From assembly GCA_913031125.1 (NCBI GenBank), contig CAJWFK010000002.1:1-64000 (forward strand): 64,000 nt of DNA, read 5' to 3'. Position 1 is the stretch's first letter. Each line of letters opens with the position of its first letter. The DNA comes from an uncultured Woeseia sp. (GTDB taxonomy: Bacteria; Pseudomonadota; Gammaproteobacteria; Steroidobacterales; Woeseiaceae). The notes beneath the pieces were generated by a model that worked only from the letters and a program-made list of their open reading frames with translations, was not told the origin of the DNA and did not search any database. Shown piece by piece: positions 27,672 through 35,802 of this stretch. A program made the position numbers and the translations under genes.

Positions 27672-28799
27672 TCAGTTCAGCCGTTCATGCTCTGCGATAG
27701 CAAAGCGGTCAGTCATTCCTGCAATGTAATTAGCTACCACGCGAGCTTTCGTTTTATTGTCACTACGATCACGTCTTGAAAACTCAATAGGCATAAGTGC
27801 TGGGTTTGCCATATAGCGTTCAAAAAGAAATCCTATTATTTCCTTGGTCCGTTCATTCATGGCCCGAACCTGCTCATGCTGATATAGATTTTTATGAAGG
27901 AAGCGTTTGAGCCCTTGATGTAAGTCTAGGACTTCCGCGCTAAAGCCAGCAATACTCTTCTTATGGTTACGAATATCATCTATACAGGTCGGATTTAAGG
28001 CTTTGACAGCAGCTGAAGTGTGATCTATTAGATCTGTAACAACATAATTGATCATCCCTCTGATCACCTCATAAATCAGCCGACGACCCTCAAGACCAGC
28101 ATATCTTCTTTTCACTATTTCGAAGTGTTGGTGAAACATCTTCTGTTCTTGCAGTTGACGCAACCCAATTAATCCAGCACGAACACCATCATCAACATCA
28201 TGGTTGTTGTAGGCGATCGAATCAGCCATATCTACGATCTGCGCCTCAAGTCCAGGCGACGTTCGATCCAAAAAGCGCTTACCTAAAGATCCAAGCTCAC
28301 GTGCATTCCTTGCCGAACAATGCTTAAGAATCCCCTCCCGAGTCTCCCATGTAAGGTTCAGCCCGGGAAAATCAGCATATTTTTCTTCTAGTTCATCTAC
28401 AACCCGCAATGACTGCAAATTGTGCTCAAAACCTCCATAGTCTTGCATGCATTGATTAAGAGCATCCTGCCCAGAGTGCCCAAAGGGTGTATGCCCAAGA
28501 TCGTGCGCCAAGCTAATTGCCTCTACCAATGATTCGTTAAGCCGCATTGCCCTCGCAACTGTCCGTCCGATTTGGGCAACCTCGAGTGAATGTGTGAGCC
28601 GGGTGCGATAAAGGTCTCCTTCATGATTGACGAAGACTTGGGTCTTGTACATCAGTCGCCGAAACGCCGTCGAATGGATGATCCGGTCGCGATCTCTCTC
28701 ATATTCACCTCTATAAGAGGATGTGGGTTCATCATAAAACCTGCCCTTGCTGCTACATTCTTGCGCTGCATGCAGCGCCAAGGTTTCTCCAGGGAACAT
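27672..28799 (-). CDS. dGTPase-like HD-domain phosphohydrolase
   Basis: A 375-aa deoxyguanosinetriphosphate triphosphohydrolase-like protein, predicted to cleave dNTPs to deoxynucleoside and tripolyphosphate. HD-domain metal ligands are visible: His in RLTHSLEVAQIGR, His-Asp in AHDLGHTPFGHSG and Asp in DMADSIAYNNHDVDDG. The frame stays open 26 codons upstream into aroB. The ATG at 28799, which gives the normal family N terminus (ALHAAQECSSKGR), lies 4 nt past the aroB stop. The exact dNTP preference of type-2 Dgt-like proteins is not predictable. Confidence 0.9.
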   Translation of the reverse strand: MFPGETLALHAAQECSSKGRFYDEPTSSYRGEYERDRDRIIHSTAFRRLMYKTQVFVNHEGDLYRTRLTHSLEVAQIGRTVARAMRLNESLVEAISLAHDLGHTPFGHSGQDALNQCMQDYGGFEHNLQSLRVVDELEEKYADFPGLNLTWETREGILKHCSARNARELGSLGKRFLDRTSPGLEAQIVDMADSIAYNNHDVDDGVRAGLIGLRQLQEQKMFHQHFEIVKRRYAGLEGRRLIYEVIRGMINYVVTDLIDHTSAAVKALNPTCIDDIRNHKKSIAGFSAEVLDLHQGLKRFLHKNLYQHEQVRAMNERTKEIIGFLFERYMANPALMPIEFSRRDRSDNKTKARVVANYIAGMTDRFAIAEHERLN

Positions 28800-28803
28800 C
28801 GCG

Positions 28804-29874
28804 TCACCCGTCGGCACGCGAAACCACTTCAAGTAACCTGTCTTGCGAATATTCACTCGTGACAAACGCAGAACCAAGTGCCCGAAGCAATACTAAGCGC
28901 AACTTGTTTGATTGGATCTTTTTATCCGTCCTCATCGCCGCCTTTAATTTGTCGGCCCCTACACAAGGCGGTATCACCGGCAACCCCGCAGCACATATTA
29001 ATGCAGATAATCGATCTAATTCATCATCAGAAATCTCACTCATGGATGCAGCCATCATCATACCTACAGCTACCGCTTCTCCATGTAACCATTCACCGTA
29101 TCCGGCCGACTTTTCAATTGCGTGCCCGAAAGTATGACCAAAATTGAGCAGTGCGCGCTTCCCAGCTTCACATTCGTCTTGAGCTACCACACCGGCTTTA
29201 ATTTCGCATGAACGCCGGATAGCATACGTGAGCGCCTCGGGATCCCTCTCTAATAAGGTTTCAATGTGTTCTTCAAGCCAAACGAAGAACTCGATGTCGA
29301 CTATCGCGCCATATTTGATTACCTCAGCTAGCCCCGCTCGAAATTCCCGGTCGGGTAATGTACAAAGAGTCTCCGTTTCAATTAACACTATCCTGGGCTG
29401 ATGGAATGCGCCTATCAGGTTTTTTCCAGCCGGATGGTTAACACCCGTCTTGCCACCAACTGAAGAGTCTACCTGCGCAAGAAGCGTCGTTGGAATTTGA
29501 ACAAACGGTACACCACGCATGTAACAAGCGGCAGCAAATCCAGCAATATCTCCAATCACCCCGCCCCCCAAAGCTATAACGCTCGTCTTTCGATCAGCTT
29601 TAGCCTCCACCAACTCGTCGATTACTGACCGAGCAGTGCTCAACGTTTTATATTTTTCACCATCAGGTAGGGTAATTGACCTGACCTTACTACTAGGGAG
29701 GCACTCTCTCAAACTCTCAAGATACAACGATCCAACGGTTTCGTTCGTAACGACCAAACATTTGTCGCTTGGCAAAAATGTCTCTAAATCAAAACGATTA
29801 CGAAATAGACCACGACCTATAACAATCGGGTAGCTCCGATTACCAAGATCAACTGTTAAAGCTTGCTCACTCAT
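28804..29874 (-). CDS. aroB: 3-Dehydroquinate synthase
   Basis: Second step of the shikimate pathway, converting DAHP to 3-dehydroquinate with NAD and Zn. The 356-aa protein has PDGEKYKTL, the NAD-binding GGGVIGDIAGFAA, PTTLLAQVDSSVGGKTGVNHPAGKN split over the active site, and metal ligands in LNFGHTFGHAIE and HGEAVAVG. It follows aroK by 58 nt, the standard pil-aro arrangement. Confidence 0.97.
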   Translation of the reverse strand: MSEQALTVDLGNRSYPIVIGRGLFRNRFDLETFLPSDKCLVVTNETVGSLYLESLRECLPSSKVRSITLPDGEKYKTLSTARSVIDELVEAKADRKTSVIALGGGVIGDIAGFAAACYMRGVPFVQIPTTLLAQVDSSVGGKTGVNHPAGKNLIGAFHQPRIVLIETETLCTLPDREFRAGLAEVIKYGAIVDIEFFVWLEEHIETLLERDPEALTYAIRRSCEIKAGVVAQDECEAGKRALLNFGHTFGHAIEKSAGYGEWLHGEAVAVGMMMAASMSEISDDELDRLSALICAAGLPVIPPCVGADKLKAAMRTDKKIQSNKLRLVLLRALGSAFVTSEYSQDRLLEVVSRADG

Positions 29875-29932
29875 GAGGCCAGAAAGAGTACATTATTTCG
29901 GCTAGGCAGGGAGTTATTTTGTTTTCCGTTTC

Positions 29933-30442
29933 TTAAAAGGATCTGCAAATTTCAGCAACAACATCACTTACTCGCCGCCCATCAGTATCAACGATTAAGT
30001 CAGCTATCTCTCGGTACAAAGTATCCCTCACACTCATCAAATCTTCCAAGATCTTCCTTTTATCACCACCTTGAAGTAATGGCCGATTACTATCACGCTG
30101 GGTACGCTCCAGCTGTTGCTCAACAGTTGTGTATAAGTAAATCACAAAACCACGGCCCCCCAATTGACTACGATTCTTCGCATCTAAAACAGCACCCCCG
30201 CCAGTGGCCAAAACAACGGCCTGCCGCCCGGAAAGTTCATCTATCACTTTAGATTCACGTTTACGAAAACCCTGTTCGCCTTCCTTTTCAAAAATGTATG
30301 AAATGTCAACACCGGTTCGATGTTCGATCTCTTCATCGCTATCCCAGAAAACCAAATTCAATCGCTTCGCTAATTGGCGACCTACTGCCGATTTGCCCGC
30401 GCCCATAGGGCCAACCAAGAAAAGATTTTGGGTTTTATTCAT
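29933..30442 (-). CDS. aroK: Shikimate kinase
   Basis: Phosphorylates shikimate at O3. The 169-aa P-loop kinase has Walker A GPMGAGKS (11-18), the [11 protein letters not shown] shikimate-binding segment, FRKRE, GGGAVLD and the lid region RDSNRPLL. It lies between pilQ and aroB, so its expression is probably partly tied to the pil genes. Confidence 0.96.
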   Translation of the reverse strand: MNKTQNLFLVGPMGAGKSAVGRQLAKRLNLVFWDSDEEIEHRTGVDISYIFEKEGEQGFRKRESKVIDELSGRQAVVLATGGGAVLDAKNRSQLGGRGFVIYLYTTVEQQLERTQRDSNRPLLQGGDKRKILEDLMSVRDTLYREIADLIVDTDGRRVSDVVAEICRSF

Positions 30443-30532
30443 GGTTCTTTCTAACAGTGAGAAGAATCATCCCTATCGGCATTATTAGGCCATGGCTATA
30501 TTCTTTCGACGACCACAAAGGTGACTCGAGAG

Positions 30533-32710
30533 TTAGTTCGACCCTTCCTCTAAGATCCTTGGGGTTACAAAAATCAAAAGTTCAGCCTTATTAGAAACAT
30601 TTTTCTTCGATCTAAATAAATTACCTACGCCTGGAATATCACCTAGAAAAGGCACCTTATTTATAGTCTCACGACTTTCAGTTTCATAGATGCCCCCAAG
30701 TACAACCGTTTGACCGTCTCTGACCAAGACTTGGGTCTCAACCGCGCGAGTATCAATACTCGGAACTAAGCCACCTGTAGCACTTGGCGTAAGTTCTCCA
30801 ACATTGTCCTTACTAACTAACAAATCCATAATAATATTGTTATCTGGCGTAATCTGTGGAGTCACGGTTAATGCTAAAACAGCTTTTTTAAATTGTGTGG
30901 TCGTCGCGCCAGATGAGGCCGACTCTTGATACGGGATTTCGACACCTTGTTCAATACGCGCTTCCTTTTGGTTAGCGGTAATAATTCTCGGTGTTGACAC
31001 GATCTCGCCACGACCCTCTGCTTGCAAAGCCGTAAGTTCAAGATCGACAATATAATCTGAATCAAGAACGGCTAATGCGAGTCGTCCTGCTGGGTTTTCA
31101 ACCGGCACATTGATATTGTATCTGTCTGTTAGATTAGGCATGTTGACTGGGAAAGGTGTCCCTGTATTCTCTATGTTATTCCGGCCAGAATTCACAATCA
31201 CATCGCTACCCTCGCCTGACCCAGTGAACGCTATTAATCCATCACTAGAATTATCCTGTACATTTGTCATACCAAATCGCAAACCCAGATCGCGGCTAAA
31301 ATCATCATTAACAACAACGATCCGCGACTCAATTAATACCTGCCTAATAGGTATATCTAATGTCCGGACAAGGCGTTTTATATCCTGCAGTCTTTCGGTT
31401 GTATCTTGGACAAGTAGCGTGTTCGTTCGATCATCGATACCAACGCTGCCTCGCTCCGACAACAAACTATTTGATGCTCCCGAGGCACTTCCGCCTCCTC
31501 CAATTAAAGCTGCAAGATCTGCCGCCTTTGCATAGTTCACCTGAAGAAACTCCGAGTATAGCGGCTCCAACTCCGTTATCGCTTGACGTGCTTCTAAATC
31601 CGCCGTTTCACGAGCTGCTATTTCCTCCGCTGGGGCAACAATGATTACATTACCGTTTTCCCTCATGCCGAGACCTTTAGTCGTCATAACGATGTCTAGT
31701 GCTTGGTCCCATGGCACATTCCTTAGACGAAGCGTGACATTGCCCTGCACGCTATCCGAAACCACAATGTTCCGTTCAGATGTTTCAGCAAGAAGCTGCA
31801 GTACTGCACGGGTTTCAATATCTTGAAAGTTTAGCGTTAATCTCTGGCCCTGATATTGTTTTGTTTCTGAGAACAAAGATGATTGTGTATCAGCACCCTC
31901 TATTCTTGGATTAATTTCAATCGTGAAATCATTGTCCGATTGATACGCTAACTGTTCATAATTTCCATCAGCCGCAATAATAATCCTGGCGCCTGTACTT
32001 GTGCTTAAAGAATCGACCGTATGCACGGGCGTCGCAAAATCTATAACATCGAGACGACGAACTAACTGGGCAGGCAATTTCGTACCCTTAAATGTGGCTA
32101 TAACCCGGTTACCTTCTTGATGAACATCAACAGGTATCGACGGATCGCTTAGAGAAACCAACACTCGCCCGCCCCCCGAATTATTCCGGCGAAAATCGAT
32201 GGTATTTATCTGGGGCTCGCCAATAGATTCTGAAGATAGCGACGATGTCTGACTGAACTCATTAGAAAATTGTATATTTGCATTATTTTCGGGCACAGCA
32301 CCCAGCGTGACAAACACTACATTACCAGCCTTTCTCGTATCATATGGCACCATTGAATCTAGGTTTAAAACGATCCGTGTTCGATTGCTGCCTTCAGCAG
32401 TCAAGACTGTATCTAAGGGCCCAAGATTAATATTTTGTCTCCGTACCGAAAGACCGAGTGTTGTCCCAGGTAAATCCAACGCGATCCTCGCCGGATCTTC
32501 AATAGAGAACGAGAGAGGGTCGGGTGCAGGCTTGCGTAAAATCAACCTTAGTTCAATGCGCTGATCCGGCAAGGTTTGGACTTCTATATCCTGTAAAACA
32601 TTATTTTCTTGGGCAATTACAGGCACGGACCAAAGGACCAGTTGTGTCACAACCAATCGCATAATCCACATAAGGTATCTTCCGAACATTATCTGAATAT
32701 TGACCTTCAT
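30533..32710 (-). CDS. pilQ: Type IV pilus secretin PilQ
   Basis: Forms the outer-membrane pore for the type IV pilus. The 725-aa protein has a signal peptide (about residues 10-33), two N-terminal AMIN-type beta domains (about 40-140 and 165-270) for peptidoglycan binding, a secretin/TonB short domain (LNFQDIETRAVLQLLAE, about 290-345), an N1-type domain and the C-terminal secretin domain with VPFLGDIPGVGNLFR and LLIFVTPRIL. Last gene of the pilMNOPQ cluster, before aroK. Confidence 0.96.
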   Translation of the reverse strand: MKVNIQIMFGRYLMWIMRLVVTQLVLWSVPVIAQENNVLQDIEVQTLPDQRIELRLILRKPAPDPLSFSIEDPARIALDLPGTTLGLSVRRQNINLGPLDTVLTAEGSNRTRIVLNLDSMVPYDTRKAGNVVFVTLGAVPENNANIQFSNEFSQTSSLSSESIGEPQINTIDFRRNNSGGGRVLVSLSDPSIPVDVHQEGNRVIATFKGTKLPAQLVRRLDVIDFATPVHTVDSLSTSTGARIIIAADGNYEQLAYQSDNDFTIEINPRIEGADTQSSLFSETKQYQGQRLTLNFQDIETRAVLQLLAETSERNIVVSDSVQGNVTLRLRNVPWDQALDIVMTTKGLGMRENGNVIIVAPAEEIAARETADLEARQAITELEPLYSEFLQVNYAKAADLAALIGGGGSASGASNSLLSERGSVGIDDRTNTLLVQDTTERLQDIKRLVRTLDIPIRQVLIESRIVVVNDDFSRDLGLRFGMTNVQDNSSDGLIAFTGSGEGSDVIVNSGRNNIENTGTPFPVNMPNLTDRYNINVPVENPAGRLALAVLDSDYIVDLELTALQAEGRGEIVSTPRIITANQKEARIEQGVEIPYQESASSGATTTQFKKAVLALTVTPQITPDNNIIMDLLVSKDNVGELTPSATGGLVPSIDTRAVETQVLVRDGQTVVLGGIYETESRETINKVPFLGDIPGVGNLFRSKKNVSNKAELLIFVTPRILEEGSN

Positions 32711-32738
32711 TTCCGAATACTCCCGTTTAGTCCAGCCA

Positions 32739-33260
32739 TCAATTGATCAGGGAAAGGGCTGCCTCCCTCTCCATATAACCGCCAATACCGTTAGCAATTA
32801 TCTCGACAAGCTTAATTTCAGCATCTTTGATCGTACTAATACGACCATCATTCTGTCCTATGTAATTGCCAGGCAAAACCCGATGAATCAAACCATCTGC
32901 TGTCTGCACAAGGCCATAGTTTATATCCCCAATTTGCAAGGTTCCGACCATGCGTAGCGTATCAAGCGAAAAACTTTCCAGATATTCCCGGCTTCTCTTA
33001 AGATCTGGACGCATCCCAATATCTAGATCGTTAGCAACCTGTGGGGCATCGGGAACGAACGGTGAGCGCAGCCCTTGCTTATCCGCAGTGTAATTGAAAA
33101 CTTCATATGCCGTTATTTCCGGTAGAGGCTCAATTCTTCCCCCTGGGCGAGCTTTGATTTCGTTAATATAACTGTCTAGGTCTGCCATATCCTGACCGCA
33201 AGAACTGAGCACAGAACTAACGAGCAATACAAGCAAGGAGTCTTTTGCACTAGCAGTCAT
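32739..33260 (-). CDS. pilP: Type IV pilus assembly lipoprotein PilP
   Basis: A 173-aa lipoprotein linking the PilMNO inner-membrane complex to the PilQ secretin. The signal peptide ends in the lipobox LSSC with Cys21 as the lipidated residue. The C-terminal beta domain (about 85-170) includes RMVGTLQIGDINYGLVQT and GRISTIKDAEIKLVEI, typical of PilP. The ATG overlaps the pilO stop by 4 nt. Confidence 0.94.
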   Translation of the reverse strand: MTASAKDSLLVLLVSSVLSSCGQDMADLDSYINEIKARPGGRIEPLPEITAYEVFNYTADKQGLRSPFVPDAPQVANDLDIGMRPDLKRSREYLESFSLDTLRMVGTLQIGDINYGLVQTADGLIHRVLPGNYIGQNDGRISTIKDAEIKLVEIIANGIGGYMEREAALSLIN

Positions 33261-33865
33261 TCTTGGACGACTCCCTGTTCTTCAATGTAACGATAAGTTT
33301 TAGCTGTAACCTGCAAAGTCAAACTATCATAGATGTTCGTATCATCAGGCGTAATAACAATATTATGCAATGTGACGATGCGCGGTAAAGCGGCCACACC
33401 GCTTACAAAATTAGCGATGTCATGATAGCCACCCGTTAAACTGATCATTATCGGTTTCTCTGCGTAAAAATCCCTTGGTATTTCTGGCTGTGGCTGGAAC
33501 AGTTTTTCCTGTAGCCCCGCGGCAAGACCGGTTTGTGAAATATCAACTATCAAACTTGGAATTTCCGTTTCGCCAGGCAACTGCCGAAGCATCGTACCAA
33601 ACGACTGTTCCATTTCTTCTAACTGAGTTTTGTATGCATCGTAATTTGCAGCTTTCCGTTGCTTATTTTCAAATACACTGCGCAACGATAACTCTTCCTG
33701 CTCCACGCGCTGCAGGATCAAATGCTTGTCTTCTAGAATAAGGAAATAGATACCAAGACCTACAAAGGCTGTAAAGAAAATACAAATTACTCCCGCACGA
33801 AAAATAAAAGGCCATCTACCAATATCTTCAACGTCAAGATTTTTGAGCTCCTCGATAAAACTCAC
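33257..33865 (-). CDS. pilO: Type IV pilus inner-membrane protein PilO
   Basis: A 202-aa bitopic membrane protein. A short cytoplasmic N terminus is followed by one transmembrane helix (about 22-46), a coiled coil rich in Glu and Gln (about 48-90) and a ferredoxin-like C-terminal domain (about 95-195) that dimerises with PilN. The GTG start overlaps the pilN stop by 4 nt (GTGA). Confidence 0.93.
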   Translation of the reverse strand: MSFIEELKNLDVEDIGRWPFIFRAGVICIFFTAFVGLGIYFLILEDKHLILQRVEQEELSLRSVFENKQRKAANYDAYKTQLEEMEQSFGTMLRQLPGETEIPSLIVDISQTGLAAGLQEKLFQPQPEIPRDFYAEKPIMISLTGGYHDIANFVSGVAALPRIVTLHNIVITPDDTNIYDSLTLQVTAKTYRYIEEQGVVQE

Positions 33866-34428
33866 AAGCCCTGCTCCTTATATTCCTCTGGACTAGTTTG
33901 TTTTAACGTGACAACAAATTCTGCTTGCCGCGCTGAACCAGATTCTGTGGTCTCAACCTTTGTAACAGTCGGGTCCGTCAACCAAACTGACTCATCCGCC
34001 CGTCGCATAAGTGCTGATACACGAGTACTCGATTGCGCAATACCTTTTAACTCGATGGTATCACCCTGCTGAGTCATACGATTCAGATATACACCTTCGG
34101 GAACCTGCCGCGTTATTTCTTCGAAGAGATGAACTACTTCTGGCCGGCTACGCTGTAGTTCTTCGATGATTTCCATACGAGCAAGTAGCCTTTCTTTCTG
34201 ACGCTCGAGCCCATCGATTTCTGTAATACTTCTTTCAAGCGTGGCAATTTCAGCTTGAAGCCTATGGTTTCTGTCGCGTTGCGCCTCAATCATTTGCACG
34301 AAGACAAACCATGCCAAGCTGACCACAATAGCTGCTGCAACAAAGGCTGCAGCCAGGGCAATCATAAAATCATGTTGTCGTCTTTTACGTTCTTGTTCGC
34401 GCCAAGGAAGCAGATTAATCTGAGGCAT
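33862..34428 (-). CDS. pilN: Type IV pilus inner-membrane protein PilN
   Basis: A 188-aa bitopic protein. The N terminus PQINLLPWREQ is the PilM-binding segment that docks in the PilM cleft. One transmembrane helix (about 20-45), a coiled coil (about 48-85) and a ferredoxin-like domain follow. A TTG nine bases upstream (34437) is in frame, but the ATG at 34428 better fits AGGAG spacing and the family N terminus. It starts 1 nt past the pilM stop. Confidence 0.94.
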   Translation of the reverse strand: MPQINLLPWREQERKRRQHDFMIALAAAFVAAAIVVSLAWFVFVQMIEAQRDRNHRLQAEIATLERSITEIDGLERQKERLLARMEIIEELQRSRPEVVHLFEEITRQVPEGVYLNRMTQQGDTIELKGIAQSSTRVSALMRRADESVWLTDPTVTKVETTESGSARQAEFVVTLKQTSPEEYKEQGL

Positions 34429-34429
34429 C

Positions 34430-35491
34430 TCAGTCAAAGCTCCTTAATGCCAAACCGCAGGCTGTGAGCAGCGCTGTCGCATCCTTATGCACGCCTTGTG
34501 AATTAGCTTTATATGAAATCTTCATCTGACCGAGCGGATCGCCAATTTCTGTTGGAATTCCGACTCTACTCGAAATCACGTCCGCTATACCCGCAATATT
34601 GGCACAGCCGCCACACACCAAAATCATGTCCGGTTGTTCCCGACCGCCACCAGAAGCGAGATAAAATTGAAGCAACCTACTTACCTGTTGGGTCATATCA
34701 TCAACAAATGGTTCCAGCACCTCTGGCTGATAATTGCTAGGCAACCCCCCCTGTTTCTTGGCGCGGCCAGCATCGCCGATAGACAGCCCATATGTACGCA
34801 TAATTTCTTCTGTCAGCTGTTGGCCTCCAAAAGCAAAATCTCTGGTATAAATTACTTTTAAGTCCTGTAATACACTAAAGGTCGTACTACTTGCTCCAAT
34901 ATCCGCGATGGCAACTGTTTGGCCAGCGCCGCTGTCGGGAATCTGGTGACTCAGCAATTGAAAGGCATTTTCTAATGCGAAAGCCTCAACGTCGACTATC
35001 CGGGCAGTAAGCCCAGCCGCATCCACAGCGGACTGGCGCTGATCAACATTCTCGGTACGAGTGGCAACGAGCAAAACATTTAATAGCTCGGGATCTTTTT
35101 CGTTTGACCCCAAAATCTCAAAATCAAAACTTACTTCTTCCATAGGAAACGGGATGTATTGATCTGCCTGTATTTCTACTTGTCCCTCAAGCTCCCGCTC
35201 TGACAAACTAGCAGGCATCTGGATAATCTTTGTGATAGCTGCATCACCATTAATACCGATCGCTACGTCGCTAGTCCGAGCGCCTGCTCTTTTGACCGCT
35301 CTCCTGATAGCATCACCTAAAGCCTTGGTATCTACAATTACCCTTTCGTTTACTGAGCTAGGGGGTGTGGGTTCAGCCGCATATGATTCAACCCTATAAC
35401 GCCTGCCCGTTTGCGACAGCTCAATTAATTTAACTGAGGATGCCGTTATATCTAAGCCTAAAAGGGGCTGCGATTTTTTCCTGAAAAGCAC
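34430..35491 (-). CDS. pilM: Type IV pilus assembly ATPase-like PilM
   Basis: A 353-aa cytoplasmic actin/FtsA-fold protein that recruits PilN. It begins with LLGLDITASSVKLIEL (phosphate 1 loop) and has VAIADIGASSTTFSV (phosphate 2) and LVCGGCANIAG (adenosine loop). The GTG start at 35491 has AAGGA about 7 nt upstream. First gene of pilMNOPQ, transcribed away from the PBP1A gene as in pseudomonads and relatives. Confidence 0.95.
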   Translation of the reverse strand: MLFRKKSQPLLGLDITASSVKLIELSQTGRRYRVESYAAEPTPPSSVNERVIVDTKALGDAIRRAVKRAGARTSDVAIGINGDAAITKIIQMPASLSERELEGQVEIQADQYIPFPMEEVSFDFEILGSNEKDPELLNVLLVATRTENVDQRQSAVDAAGLTARIVDVEAFALENAFQLLSHQIPDSGAGQTVAIADIGASSTTFSVLQDLKVIYTRDFAFGGQQLTEEIMRTYGLSIGDAGRAKKQGGLPSNYQPEVLEPFVDDMTQQVSRLLQFYLASGGGREQPDMILVCGGCANIAGIADVISSRVGIPTEIGDPLGQMKISYKANSQGVHKDATALLTACGLALRSFD

Positions 35492-35802
35492 GTAAATTCC
35501 TTCTAAGTCCGCTAGTTGCGGTAGATTTCTCGGTCCAATCTCAATAAATCAAGGTAAATATATAACAATACTATGTTAAATAAAATGGAACTTGCAGGTA
35601 CGTTGAGTAGGATTTTCGCATGCATAGGCCTTAAGCTACGACTTCTATCCCGATTCAAATGGCTATTTGTTACTACATATTTTAGGAAAATTGGTTTATA
35701 AAATGTGTCAAATAACCTTTTTTCATTGCAGGTGTAGTTTAAAGCTGGATATTATCCACCACAGACATCAGGAGCCTGGTAGGCATAACCTCCCTTATTT
35801 GC
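35492..35802. other. Intergenic, divergent pilM / PBP1A
   Basis: A 311-nt AT-rich divergent promoter region. It contains the pilM ribosome-binding site at its left end and one near-match DnaA box (TTATCCACC, 35752-35760) that I regard as chance. I see no hairpin, leader peptide or well-matched promoter hexamers. Confidence 0.5.

Noticed and set aside
35752-35760. DnaA-box-like TTATCCACC upstream of PBP1A
   Set aside because: A single 8/9 match with no second box nearby; such matches also occur inside coding regions (for example near 47868 and 54455) and are expected by chance.
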